Source of the DNA: Prevotella sp.
Lineage (GTDB): Bacteria; Bacteroidota; Bacteroidia; Bacteroidales; Bacteroidaceae
Length of the DNA stretch: 64,000 nucleotides
Reading direction: 5' to 3'
NCBI GenBank assembly: GCA_017462915.1
Contig: JAFTQG010000049.1
Span: 62,001-126,000 of the forward strand
A program made the translations under genes and the position numbers. This document shows, piece by piece, positions 34,543-44,337 of this stretch (positions within the stretch are counted from its first letter, which is position 1; each line of letters opens with the position of its first letter). The notes beneath the pieces were generated by a model. That model saw only the letters and a program-made list of their open reading frames with translations. It was not told the origin of the DNA and searched no databases.

Positions 34543-35195
34543 ACAAGACTACCGACATCATCTTCGAGAACCTCTTCATCCAGCTGCGCAGGAAGGCTTT
34601 CGGCTCGGATGAGGCTGATATACCCATGTCACAATGGAAATGGCAACAGGCAGACCTCCTCATGAAGAAGGCTGAAGAAGAGGCAGAACCGTATTCCTGT
34701 GCAAAGACCTACCACTTCGTAAGCAAGTTTCAGGAGAAGAAAAGGGAGGCCATCTGCGCCGAAGAGCCGCACACCATCGACACATCGACCGAGACTCTGG
34801 AGTTCCTTAACCTTATTATATATAATATAGACCATATCGAGAGGCTCGGCATCTCCATCCCCGGCATCATCCTCATAGGCAAGTATCTCCGCCAGCGTGG
34901 AGACCGTGTGGACTTTGTGAAGCTCGACAACTGGATAAACAAGCTGCATATCCGCCGCATGACGTCACTCATAGGGTCCATGCTGATAGACATCTTCCAT
35001 TTTGAGGCCGACGAACTGCCGTTCCTTCACAAGAGATACAGGAAGGCACGCGCACTGCTGTGCACACAGCTGCAACGCGGTACCGCTACCGGCTTCGTAG
35101 GAAAGACGAGCTCACTCCTGCGATATTCGCCTTTCGGTGCCGTCGGCTACTGGACACAACTGACGAAAAACGCCATAGACAGCATCGAGGAATAG
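34539..35195 (+). CDS. hypothetical cytoplasmic protein coupled to nhaC
   Basis: 218 residues from the ATG at 34539, which overlaps the nhaC stop (ATGA), indicating translational coupling. All-helical and charged, no signal or membrane segment: IIFENLFIQLRRKAFGSDEADIPMSQWKWQQADLLMKKAEEEAEPYSC, FLNLIIYNIDHIERLGISIPGIILIGKYLRQRGDRVDFVKLDNWINKLHIRRMTSLIGSMLIDIFHFEADELPF. Resembles uncharacterised Bacteroidales proteins; no function assigned. Confidence 0.75.
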   Translation: MNKTTDIIFENLFIQLRRKAFGSDEADIPMSQWKWQQADLLMKKAEEEAEPYSCAKTYHFVSKFQEKKREAICAEEPHTIDTSTETLEFLNLIIYNIDHIERLGISIPGIILIGKYLRQRGDRVDFVKLDNWINKLHIRRMTSLIGSMLIDIFHFEADELPFLHKRYRKARALLCTQLQRGTATGFVGKTSSLLRYSPFGAVGYWTQLTKNAIDSIEE

Positions 35196-35374
35196 CTCTC
35201 AGACGATAAACCAAGTCAGTTTCATGGCTACTTGTTTGTACAGGAAAGGTACATTTTACACCAAATACATAAACAAAGATTAGTATTAACATTATTTTAA
35301 CTTTCGGTGTCGTTTGATTATCAACAAGTTACAGAAAAGTTACACATAACCTCTAAAAAAAAACATAAAAAAAC

Positions 35375-35405
35375 TTTGCTGGTATCAAAAAAGTATGTAC
35401 CTTTG
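35375..35405 (+). promoter_or_regulatory. near-perfect Bacteroidetes promoter for the small lipoprotein
   Basis: TTTG (35375-35378), 19 nt, TACCTTTG (35398-35405), with A-rich DNA around. The ATG follows about 50 nt later, so a strong monocistronic transcript is expected. Confidence 0.75.
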
Positions 35406-35455
35406 CAACGTTTTAATAACAATTGATTGTTTTACAGATTTAAAAGCTTAAAGAA

Positions 35456-35617
35456 ATGAAGAAATTGGCATTTATGTTCGTAGCTATGGTAGCTATCTCA
35501 TTCGCATCATGTGGTAACAAGACTGAGCAGGCTGAGGCTACTGACACTGTTGACACAGTTGCAGTTGACACAGTTGCTGCTGACACAGTTGCTGCTGACA
35601 CAACAGTTGCTGAGTAA
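35456..35617 (+). CDS. tiny repetitive lipoprotein
   Basis: 53 residues. Lipoprotein signal MKKLAFMFVAMVAISFASC with Cys19 as the lipidation site, then a short polar linker (GNKTEQAEATD) and an acidic repeat tract built from DTVA units (DTVDTVAVDTVAADTVAADTT). It has its own strong promoter and strong terminator. The codons are repeated almost identically (GACACAGTTGC), so the tract probably grows and shrinks by slippage. No homologue recognised; similar tiny Asp/Thr/Val/Ala lipoproteins occur in this order. Confidence 0.85.
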   Translation: MKKLAFMFVAMVAISFASCGNKTEQAEATDTVDTVAVDTVAADTVAADTTVAE

Positions 35618-35647
35618 TCTACTCGGTACGAACAGTACAACAGACAC

Positions 35648-35680
35648 GACCGCTGACTCTCAGAGTCGGCGGTCTTTTTG
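35648..35680 (+). terminator. terminator of the small lipoprotein gene
   Basis: GACCGCTGACTCT pairs with AGAGTCGGCGGTC over a minimal loop, followed by TTTTTG. A textbook intrinsic terminator. Confidence 0.9.
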
Positions 35681-35799
35681 TTTACTCTCATGATGCAAAG
35701 GCTTCAGCAATATCCTGACAGCCCCCCCACATGCACAGCCATGCATCACGAAAAGAGAACGGGAAAAACATACAACAACCTCATTTTGCCCATCCAACC

Positions 35800-36609
35800 A
35801 TGATAGATAAAGTAAAAGAAACCGTGCTTGAGGCTTCGCGCCTTATGGCAACAGACACTTTCGAGATAGAGGAGAAAGACGGAATGTCAAATATCGTGAC
35901 ATCTTCAGATGTCGCCGTGCAGGATTTCCTATGCAAGAGACTTGGCGAGATACTGCCCGGCAGCGGCTTCCTGTGTGAGGAAAAAGATATCAGCGATGTG
36001 TCGCAGGAGTACACCTGGATTATCGACCCTATCGACGGCACGGCAAACTACAGCCGGGGCATAGCACAGTGTGCCGTATGCGTCGGCCTGCGCAAAGACG
36101 ATGCCATGCTACTGGGAATAGTCTATGTGCCGATGACCGGCGAACTCTTCTTTGCCGAGAAAGGCAAGGGAGCATTCCTCGAGATAATCGACTGCGAGAC
36201 AAAAACGACTGTCAAGCCTGCAAGACGCGTCAGCGTGTCCCGACGCCCTTTCGCCAATGCGCTGCTGTGTACCGCACTCCCCGTCTACCATAAAGAACAT
36301 TCGGACGTATGCTCGGAGATTATCAGCGAGGCATTTCCGCAAATCAACGATCTCAGACGCTTCGGAGCCTGCGCACCGGAGCTCTGCTATGTAGCCATGG
36401 GACGCTGCGAACTTTATTTCGAGTATATACTCAGCCCATGGGATTACGCCGCGGCATCCCTCATCCTTACAGAGGCAGGAGGTATCATCACCGACCTTGA
36501 AGGCAACGCCGTGACATGTGTAAACCCGTGCGGCCTCATCGCAGGAAACTCTCCTGAGAACCACAGAAGGATGCTTGACATCGTCCGCAATCACATCATC
36601 AAGCAATAG
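35800..36609 (+). CDS. inositol monophosphatase family protein
   Basis: 269 residues from the ATG at 35800. Metal-binding motifs of the family are present: EEK (residues ~68-70, CEEKDI), WIIDPIDGTANYSRG (DPxDGT) and WDYAAASLILTEAGG near residue 222. It hydrolyses a small phosphate ester such as inositol-1-phosphate or, as CysQ relatives do, 3'-phosphoadenosine 5'-phosphate. Sequence alone does not decide which. Confidence 0.9.
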   Translation: MIDKVKETVLEASRLMATDTFEIEEKDGMSNIVTSSDVAVQDFLCKRLGEILPGSGFLCEEKDISDVSQEYTWIIDPIDGTANYSRGIAQCAVCVGLRKDDAMLLGIVYVPMTGELFFAEKGKGAFLEIIDCETKTTVKPARRVSVSRRPFANALLCTALPVYHKEHSDVCSEIISEAFPQINDLRRFGACAPELCYVAMGRCELYFEYILSPWDYAAASLILTEAGGIITDLEGNAVTCVNPCGLIAGNSPENHRRMLDIVRNHIIKQ

Positions 36610-36612
36610 GAT

Positions 36613-36652
36613 TGGCGGTTTTGCGGTTCATCGGTTTTACGGTTAGGCGGTC
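36613..36652. repeat. GGTT-repeat tract after the IMPase gene
   Basis: Degenerate 8-10-nt units (GCGGTTTT, GCGGTTCATC, GGTTTTAC, GGTTAGGC, GGTC) directly after the stop codon. Only the left arm is present; no opposite arm follows. Confidence 0.6.
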
Positions 36653-36666
36653 GGCAGATTTTAGAT

Positions 36667-36716
36667 AACCTATCCGCACTGCATACTTCAGCGACAATGG
36701 CGTAAGGACTGAAACC
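36667..36716 (+). repeat. dispersed ~50-bp element, copy 2
   Basis: Begins AACCTATCC and ends CGTAAGGACTGAAACC, as at 17858-17910. It lies between a GGTT tract and a 22-bp-pitch array, so three repeat families meet in one 300-bp gap. Confidence 0.5.
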
Positions 36717-36765
36717 GCAAAACAAAACCATTCACATCAACATCTGCCGACACCTATAAAATGGA

Positions 36766-36845
36766 GGGTGACGGTTTGCAAAGCAGAGGGTGACATTTCA
36801 CACAACAGACTGTCACCTTTTACCTTGCAAACCGTCACCCTTTTC
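36766..36845. repeat. 22-bp-pitch palindromic array 2 (GGTNACC type)
   Basis: Units start at 36766, 36788, 36810 and 36832 with GGGTGAC, GGGTGAC, CTGTCACC and CCGTCACC cores. The pitch is exactly 22 bp. Convergent intergenic position. Confidence 0.85.
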
Positions 36846-36919
36846 CCGTTTATTCTACAGGATTGATTTACTGATATTTACACTATAGTCATTCTATTTC
36901 TTGCATAACAGACAGCAGG

Positions 36920-37459
36920 TTACACCTGCGCGCCCCTATTCCCTAATGTCACGACATCAAGATCCTTCATCTGCCCGCCGTCAATGGTCAGACGCACCAG
37001 CGTCCTCTCCACATGCCAGCCCTGTATGCCCGCAGCTCCCGGATTGATATGCAGCAGACCGAGCGACTTGTCGGCCATGACTTTCAGTATATGCGAGTGG
37101 CCTGATATGAACAGCTGGGGAGGATTGCTGTGTATCTGGCGCACGATGGAACTGTCATATCTGCCCGGATAACCGCCGATATGCTTCATCATAACCTCCA
37201 CACCCTCGCATCTCCAGCGCAAGATCTCGGGGAAGGCGAGGCGGAGGTCGCCACCGTCACAGTTGCCGCATACAGCCCTGACGATACGGGTCTTCGGGCT
37301 TCCCTCGCTGTCCGTGCCGAACGGTGCTCCGAGACGCTCTATGATATCCATGCCGCCGATGTCGCCGGCATGCCATATCTCGTCACATTCCTCAAAATAC
37401 TGCAAGTATTTATCATCCCACCAAGAGTGAGTGTCGCTGATTATTCCTATCCTTTTCAT
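36920..37459 (-). CDS. YfcE-type metallophosphoesterase
   Basis: 179 residues from the ATG at 37459; the longer frame upstream reads through AT-rich non-coding DNA. Metal-ligand motifs: GIISDTHSWWDD (DxH), WHAGDIGG (GD), AVCGNCDGG (GNC/HD), MMKHIGGYP (in place of GHG-type HG), ISGHSHILKV (GHTH-like) and LHINPGAAG (family NPGS). A phosphodiesterase on an unknown substrate, cytoplasmic. Confidence 0.88.
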   Translation of the reverse strand: MKRIGIISDTHSWWDDKYLQYFEECDEIWHAGDIGGMDIIERLGAPFGTDSEGSPKTRIVRAVCGNCDGGDLRLAFPEILRWRCEGVEVMMKHIGGYPGRYDSSIVRQIHSNPPQLFISGHSHILKVMADKSLGLLHINPGAAGIQGWHVERTLVRLTIDGGQMKDLDVVTLGNRGAQV

Positions 37460-37808
37460 AGCAAGAAATATTTTCCCGGGACGCCGCCTGCCACCATACG
37501 CAGACATTGAATCCCTTCTGCAAATATACAATATTCCCCGTGTATTTCCAAATACGGCTTCAGGCTTTTCAATAACAAAAGTCAAATACAACATCGTTTA
37601 ACAATTACGGTTCGCCAGATGCCAAACGCGAAATCGGCGCAGAAACGCTCATTTTGGCCTTAAAAAGACGATTTTACACCTAATTTGTAAGATTTTCACA
37701 CATAAAGAGCACTTTTCGTGGTAATTTTGCAACACGTTTACGAATCATCTTTTATCAGATTATAATATTCAAATCTATCAAACCGGCATAACAAAGCCAA
37801 TTAACCTA
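37460..37808. other. non-coding stretch with orphan promoter
   Basis: No intact gene. A plus-strand TAATTTTG box (37722-37729) remains at the proper distance to drive the pectate-lyase relic that follows. Confidence 0.45.
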
Positions 37809-37940
37809 ATGATGTGTCAGCTCTTTATGCCCATGCTGGCAAAGAGGCAGACACTCGCATTTTCCACAGCCGAATGCTTCGGCAAGTATGCAAGTGGTGG
37901 GCGAGGCGGTGAAGTCGTCGATGTGACAAAACTCATGTGA
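37809..37940 (+). pseudogene. N-terminal relic of a pectate lyase (polysaccharide lyase family 1 type)
   Basis: A 43-codon open frame reads MMCQLFMPMLAKRQTLAFSTAECFGKYASGG then RGGEVVDVTKLM. The AFxxAExFGKYxxGGRGGxVxxVTNL pattern is the conserved start of secreted Bacteroidetes pectate lyases. It stops where the next motif (NDSGxGS) should appear; the next frame does read DDSAC, so a frameshift preceded loss of the remaining several hundred residues. The signal peptide is also degraded. Its presence suits the pectin-sugar catabolism genes 5-9 kb away. Confidence 0.7.
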
Positions 37941-38040
37941 CGACTCCGCCTGCCACCCGAAGACTTTTTTTATGAAAGTTAAACTAAAATCGGTCATTAG
38001 ACCGACATACGGTAATATTCTGTTATTGTTATATGGTCTT

Positions 38041-38151
38041 TTCGTTCGTTTCGCCTTTCTCTCCGTTGTCTTGCTTCCCGTTCCGTCTCGACATAGCCCG
38101 ATATGCCTTCGACGAAATGGTAAGCAAGACAACGGAGATAAAAACGAAACG
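38041..38151. repeat. large imperfect palindrome
   Basis: A perfect 16-bp pair CTCCGTTGTCTTGCTT (38061-38076) and AAGCAAGACAACGGAG (38122-38137), extended outward by TTCGTTTCG/CGAAACGAA. A 61-codon frame (37972-38157) runs through it but is unlikely to be a gene. It may be a hairpin transcript or an element end. Confidence 0.65.
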
Positions 38152-38170
38152 AAGTGAAATCTAATATTAC

Positions 38171-38435
38171 TGTCCGCTAAACATGTTTAAAGCCTTATTC
38201 CTGTTGCTTTTAATAGATGACAAGCCCCTTTCTTTCCAATGATACCGGCTGTCCGACAAAAGCATCCTCTATTTTACAATAGAACTAAACATAATAGTAT
38301 GTGAAATTCGTTTGAGATGCAATATAACGGACAGATAAGCCATTTTTTTGTGATTTTAGTAGTCCTATACGCTGGTTGTATCGGCTGTCCGATAAGTTTG
38401 AAAATGGAAAACTTATCCAAAAGTTTTACCGGACA
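38171..38435. mobile_element. IS-end-like/MITE-like element with TGTCCG termini
   Basis: Imperfect terminal inverted repeats TGTCCGCTAAAC (38171-38182) and GTTTTACCGGACA (38423-38435, reverse complement TGTCCGGTAAAAC) enclose 265 bp without coding capacity. Three further TGTCCG copies lie inside (38250 +, 38328 -, 38386 +), suggesting nested or partly deleted insertion-sequence ends. No convincing target-site duplication; CTAATA occurs near both sides. Confidence 0.5.
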
Positions 38436-38453
38436 CTAATAATATATAATAAG

Positions 38454-38506
38454 GTGTGGAACTGTACCGACATCAATATATGTCACTACTGTTCCACACT
38501 CTTTTT
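38454..38506 (+). terminator. orphan terminator hairpin
   Basis: GTGTGGAAC (38454-38462) pairs with GTTCCACAC (38491-38499), followed by TCTTTTTC. No intact gene lies upstream on this strand for 500 bp. It may terminate a small RNA or be left from a lost gene. Confidence 0.6.
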
Positions 38507-38635
38507 CATACACCATCGCGGTGTTTTACCATACGATTCAGCACGTTGTAACACATCCCGAAGCATCTGATGCCACCGCACAAAACACGACCTTGCAAGC
38601 AACTGATAACCAACCATATATCCCCACACAAAATT

Positions 38636-38713
38636 GTCTTATAAGACTTTTTTAATTGTCCTATAAGACATTTTAAATTGTCTTATAAGAGTGTAAAAAT
38701 TGTCTTATAAGAC
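38636..38713. repeat. 22-bp-pitch palindromic array 3 (GTCTTATAAGAC type)
   Basis: Cores at 38636, 38658, 38680 and 38702: GTCTTATAAGAC, GTCCTATAAGAC, GTCTTATAAGAG, GTCTTATAAGAC. Pitch exactly 22 bp, four units, each preceded by AATT. Same geometry as the GGTNACC arrays but a different core. Lies 75 bp from the 3' end of the regulator gene. Confidence 0.9.
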
Positions 38714-38790
38714 TTTTTCGAAGCTATGTCAATATGAGAAAAGGGGGCATGAGGGCTTTTTCAAACAGTAGCTGTCATGCAGATATGCCG

Positions 38791-41181
38791 TCAAAGCGTT
38801 TCCTTGTACTCCTTCAGGCTGCGACCCATGATTTTCCTGAAACATCTGCTGAAATACTTCGGGTCGGAGAATCCGCACTTGTACGCTATCTCGGCGACAC
38901 TCGCATCGGGCTGACGCTCGACAAGCATCGCGGCATACTTTATGCGCAACGTCTGTATATAGTTGTTAGGCGTGTAGCCGAGATTCTTCTTGCATTTTAT
39001 GTACAGCAAGGAATTGCTCATGTTCATGTGCCTTGCGAAATCACTTACAGACAGGTCGGAGTTTGCCACATTATCCATAACGAACTCTTTTGCCTTGTCG
39101 GCAAAAGACATCTCGTCTGGCTCACCCTCTACGTCCTCCTCTATCTCGGTCTTGGAGTTGACAAGTTCCGTGACCCTGTTTTCAAGATAGTCGAGCTTTG
39201 CATCCGTCTCCTTCCTGTGCTCATCCATCTCGCTTTTCAGCCGCATGATGTATCTGTAGGTCTTGTATATGCCGATCAATGCCAGCACAAGCAACATGCC
39301 GTAAAGCATCCATGAGTACCACATCTCATGGAAAGCGGCTTTGCGGCAGATGGTTATGACACGCTCGTTGTCCACCCAGATGCCGTCGGAATTTGTCGAA
39401 GCGATATGCAGAGTGTATGTACCTATCGGGAAGTTGGTGTATTCTATGAAATTCTCCTTCGTGTAATGCCAGCCGTCGTCTATCCCCTCAAGCCTGTATT
39501 TGTACACGATATCCTCGTTGCGGTTGTAGTCGAGAGCGGCAAACTCTATCCTTACATTCCTCTCTCCCGGCTGAAGAGTGATGTTGTCCGGGCCGTTAAG
39601 GGCTATATTCGGCACATAACTGCTTTTCTCTATGCTGCGCGGGTCAAACATGAGGAAGCCTTGCGTCGTGCCCATGACGATATTGCCGTCGGGCAGACAG
39701 AGCGGGCGCACCTCGGAGAAGATCGTCACATCGTCAGAGAATCCCTTCTCGTAATTGACGACATTCTGCTTGTGCATGTCACTGATTTCCGTCAGTGCAA
39801 ACTTTCCCACGCCCCAGATATGCTGACGTCCGTCAACAGCAAGCGTGAGATACACGTCTGTGGCAAGACCTTCCCTTGAGGTAAACGAACGGAATCTTAT
39901 GCTGTCGCTGAGGAGATTGTCCGACAGTATCTTGCTGATGCCTCCGCCGCAGGTAGTGACATATATCTGTCCGTCAGCGGCACAGACGACATCCGTTATG
40001 TTGTTCGCCCCGATGCTCGAAGCGTCCTTGTTACGTCTCACATTCCTGTAGAATCTCATTCTCTCGGGCCGGAGACCGAGATTGCATGTGTACAGTCCTT
40101 TATCTGTCCCGACAACCAGTACGCTCTTGTCCTTGCAAACATCCATGCCGTGTATGTACAGAAGATTATCAGGACTGTGTCTGAGGAGATTGTTGCAGTT
40201 GATGAATGTCCTCGAACCGTCTTTCTTCTCGTTCACAAGATTAAGCCCGCCGCCCAATGTTCCTATCCATATACGTCTGTATCTGTCTTCCGTAATGGAA
40301 TACACGGCATCGGAGCTTATGCTGTAGGCATCTTTCTCTGAGTGCGAATAACGTGTCACCTTGTAATTCCCGTTCTTGGGCTCAAGGAGAAACAGGCCGT
40401 CAGGTTTTGTACCAATCCATATCCTGCCTCGGCTGTCTTCAAAAAATACATAGACATTATGTCCGAACAGCACACGCTTTCCCGAAAGCGCACCGTTACG
40501 CCCAAGATACTGTGGCGTCATGGCTCCATTATTGTATATCCTTACACTGCCGTTCTTGTCTGCAACCCATAGCCTTCCGGAACGGTCATAAAGCAGTCCG
40601 CGTATGATTTCTTCCTTAGCAGCAGCATTGTCCTTATGGCTACGTACCTTGTCCTTTACAAACATGACACGCTCCAGCCCTCGTGTAGAAGTGATCCATA
40701 TGCCGCCCTGACGGTCAACAAGCCTTATCTTCGCTCTGTAACCTTTGTATTCCTCCACAAGCCTCAACTTGTCGTAATAAGCCTTGAAGCGGCTCTCGCT
40801 ATGCCATCTGCCCTCTATCGTGTCGCGTGTCTCCTCAAACTTCTCTGTGTCACGGCGGAATCTGAAATACTTCTTGTTCGAGTAACACAGTATATCATGG
40901 TTCTTGTCCTCTCCGATATAGTTTATCCTGTTGACAAACAACGGACTGTCATCGCCTGGATAGACCTTGTATGTCTTGAACGCATGGCCGTCATATCTGA
41001 CAAGTCCGTCATGGGTAGAGAGCCAGATGTACCCTACACTGTCCTGCAATGCACATGAGACATCGGCATCCATCAGACCGTCAGAACTGTCATATCTTAT
41101 TATATGCACATCATGGCCTATGCCTTCTGCCATGATACGGCAGAAGAGCATAACAAGAACTATGATGGAAAGCCTTCTCAT
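38791..41181 (-). CDS. two-component-propeller sensor fused to AraC-type DNA-binding domain, without kinase
   Basis: 796 residues from the ATG at 41181; the upstream extension of the frame is repeat DNA. Signal (MRRLSIIVLVMLFCRIMAEG), then two beta-propeller halves made of regulator-propeller repeats (SVGYIWLSTHDGLVRYDG, SRGRIWIGTKPDGLF, RYRRIWIGTLGGGLNLV), a Y_Y_Y domain (IEFAALDYNRNEDIVYKYRLEGIDDGWHYT), one transmembrane helix (WYSWMLYGMLLVLALIGIY), a coiled coil, and a C-terminal AraC HTH (FVMDNVANSDLSVSDFARHMNMSNSLLYIKCK, SVAEIAYKCGFSDPKYFSRCFRKIMG). The kinase and receiver domains of hybrid two-component systems are absent, so it is a membrane one-component regulator. Likely ligand: a glycan fragment. 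Confidence 0.88.
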   Translation of the reverse strand: MRRLSIIVLVMLFCRIMAEGIGHDVHIIRYDSSDGLMDADVSCALQDSVGYIWLSTHDGLVRYDGHAFKTYKVYPGDDSPLFVNRINYIGEDKNHDILCYSNKKYFRFRRDTEKFEETRDTIEGRWHSESRFKAYYDKLRLVEEYKGYRAKIRLVDRQGGIWITSTRGLERVMFVKDKVRSHKDNAAAKEEIIRGLLYDRSGRLWVADKNGSVRIYNNGAMTPQYLGRNGALSGKRVLFGHNVYVFFEDSRGRIWIGTKPDGLFLLEPKNGNYKVTRYSHSEKDAYSISSDAVYSITEDRYRRIWIGTLGGGLNLVNEKKDGSRTFINCNNLLRHSPDNLLYIHGMDVCKDKSVLVVGTDKGLYTCNLGLRPERMRFYRNVRRNKDASSIGANNITDVVCAADGQIYVTTCGGGISKILSDNLLSDSIRFRSFTSREGLATDVYLTLAVDGRQHIWGVGKFALTEISDMHKQNVVNYEKGFSDDVTIFSEVRPLCLPDGNIVMGTTQGFLMFDPRSIEKSSYVPNIALNGPDNITLQPGERNVRIEFAALDYNRNEDIVYKYRLEGIDDGWHYTKENFIEYTNFPIGTYTLHIASTNSDGIWVDNERVITICRKAAFHEMWYSWMLYGMLLVLALIGIYKTYRYIMRLKSEMDEHRKETDAKLDYLENRVTELVNSKTEIEEDVEGEPDEMSFADKAKEFVMDNVANSDLSVSDFARHMNMSNSLLYIKCKKNLGYTPNNYIQTLRIKYAAMLVERQPDASVAEIAYKCGFSDPKYFSRCFRKIMGRSLKEYKETL

Positions 41182-41182
41182 T

Positions 41183-41320
41183 TTTGGTTGTTGGTTGCAG
41201 GTTGTAGGTGTTTGGTTGTTTAGTTGTAGGTGTTTGGTTGCAGGTTGTAGGTATTTGGTATGGGTTATAAACCTAAAACCGACAACCAAACCACTAAACA
41301 ACTAAACAACCAAACCACTA
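41183..41320. repeat. GGTTGT-type inverted repeat tract between ligA and the AraC regulator
   Basis: Left arm of GGTTGT/GGTTGCA/GGTTGTA units, right arm of AACAACC/AACCACT units. Contains a perfect 16-bp pair TTTGGTTGTTTAGTTG (41211-41226) and CAACTAAACAACCAAA (41299-41314). It lies just upstream of the regulator start and ends at the ligA stop. Confidence 0.85.
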
Positions 41321-41322
41321 CT

Positions 41323-43419
<2,097 letters not shown>

Positions 43420-43455
43420 TCACAACAATATATTCACAAGAATGGGAAAAATGTG

Positions 43456-43463
43456 TATCTTTG
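43456..43463 (+). promoter_or_regulatory. -7 box of the MaoC-like gene
   Basis: TATCTTTG, 100 nt before the start codon at 43563. No convincing -33 box. Confidence 0.4.
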
Positions 43464-43562
43464 CAAATGGAAAATACAGGTCAGGGAATGACGGAAGCCG
43501 CACATTCCCAAGCAGAGCTATGAAAACAACCGTAAAGGCAAGACTAAAACATCAATAATAAA

Positions 43563-44030
43563 ATGGCAAAAGTTATTATCAACTCATACGATGAGTTTGC
43601 AGAATATCTCGGCAAGGAGATAGGTACAACAGAGTGGTTTAAGATAGATCAGGAGCGCATCAATCTTTTTGCTGACGCGACACTGGACTACCAATGGATT
43701 CATGTAGACGTAGAGCGTGCAAAGGCTGAAAGCCCTTTCAAGTCTACAATAGCCCACGGATACCTGACAATGTCCCTCCTTCCGAAGCTGTGGTATGACA
43801 CCATAGAGGTAAACAATGTGGCACAGCTCGTGAATTACGGTCTTGACAAGATGAAATTCGGTATGCCTGTAATCACAGGAAGCTCTATCCGCATGAAGAC
43901 CGTCCTCCACAATATCCAGAATCTCCGCGGCGTCTGCAAGGCAGAGATAAAGTTCACTATCGAGATTCAGGACCAGCGTAAGCCTGCCCTTGAAGGCATT
44001 GCAACATTCCTTTATTACTTCAATAAGTAA
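43563..44030 (+). CDS. MaoC-like (R)-specific hydratase/dehydratase
   Basis: 155 residues with a hot-dog fold. The hydratase motif is visible: FADATLDYQWIHVDVERAKAESPFKSTIAHGYLTMSLLPKL (catalytic Asp and His in DxxxxH). Such enzymes hydrate enoyl-CoA or enoyl-ACP. A nodulation-protein-N-like subgroup has the same layout. Monocistronic with a strong terminator. Confidence 0.9.
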   Translation: MAKVIINSYDEFAEYLGKEIGTTEWFKIDQERINLFADATLDYQWIHVDVERAKAESPFKSTIAHGYLTMSLLPKLWYDTIEVNNVAQLVNYGLDKMKFGMPVITGSSIRMKTVLHNIQNLRGVCKAEIKFTIEIQDQRKPALEGIATFLYYFNK

Positions 44031-44080
44031 GTGAATATCGGCCTGATTGTAAAACAGCTGGCCTGAATATCATTACGTTA

Positions 44081-44121
44081 ACAGTCCCAAAAAGTTTACA
44101 TGAGAAACTTTTTGGGACTGT
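44081..44121 (+). terminator. terminator after the MaoC-like gene
   Basis: 17-bp stem ACAGTCCCAAAAAGTTT/AAACTTTTTGGGACTGT with a 7-nt loop. Shares the AGTCCC/GGGACT base with two other terminators in the window. Confidence 0.8.
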
Positions 44122-44337
44122 CTCGTTATACACACCCTATTGCGTCATCGGGCTTCCAGCCTTATCCTACCGGCTTTTTCCTGCTTCGCCTGCATATCTT
44201 TTCACACGGTCATTCAGTAATACTGCACCTAAGAGCATGTTGCGCCATAGGCTATTATATATCCTCATTGCTGCCGATTGGCCTTCATGCAGTCTCATGT
44301 ACTTACATTGTTTTTATCTTTCTGCAGGCAACTGGTG

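Noticed and set aside
37972-38157. 61-codon frame MKVKLKSVIRPTYG...
   Set aside because: It runs through a large palindrome in decayed DNA, so its composition reflects the inverted repeat. Kept only as a repeat.
41182-41301. 40-residue N-terminal extension of the AraC-type regulator
   Set aside because: The extension is translated repeat tract (PTTCNQQPK-like), and the ATG at 41181 gives a proper signal peptide.
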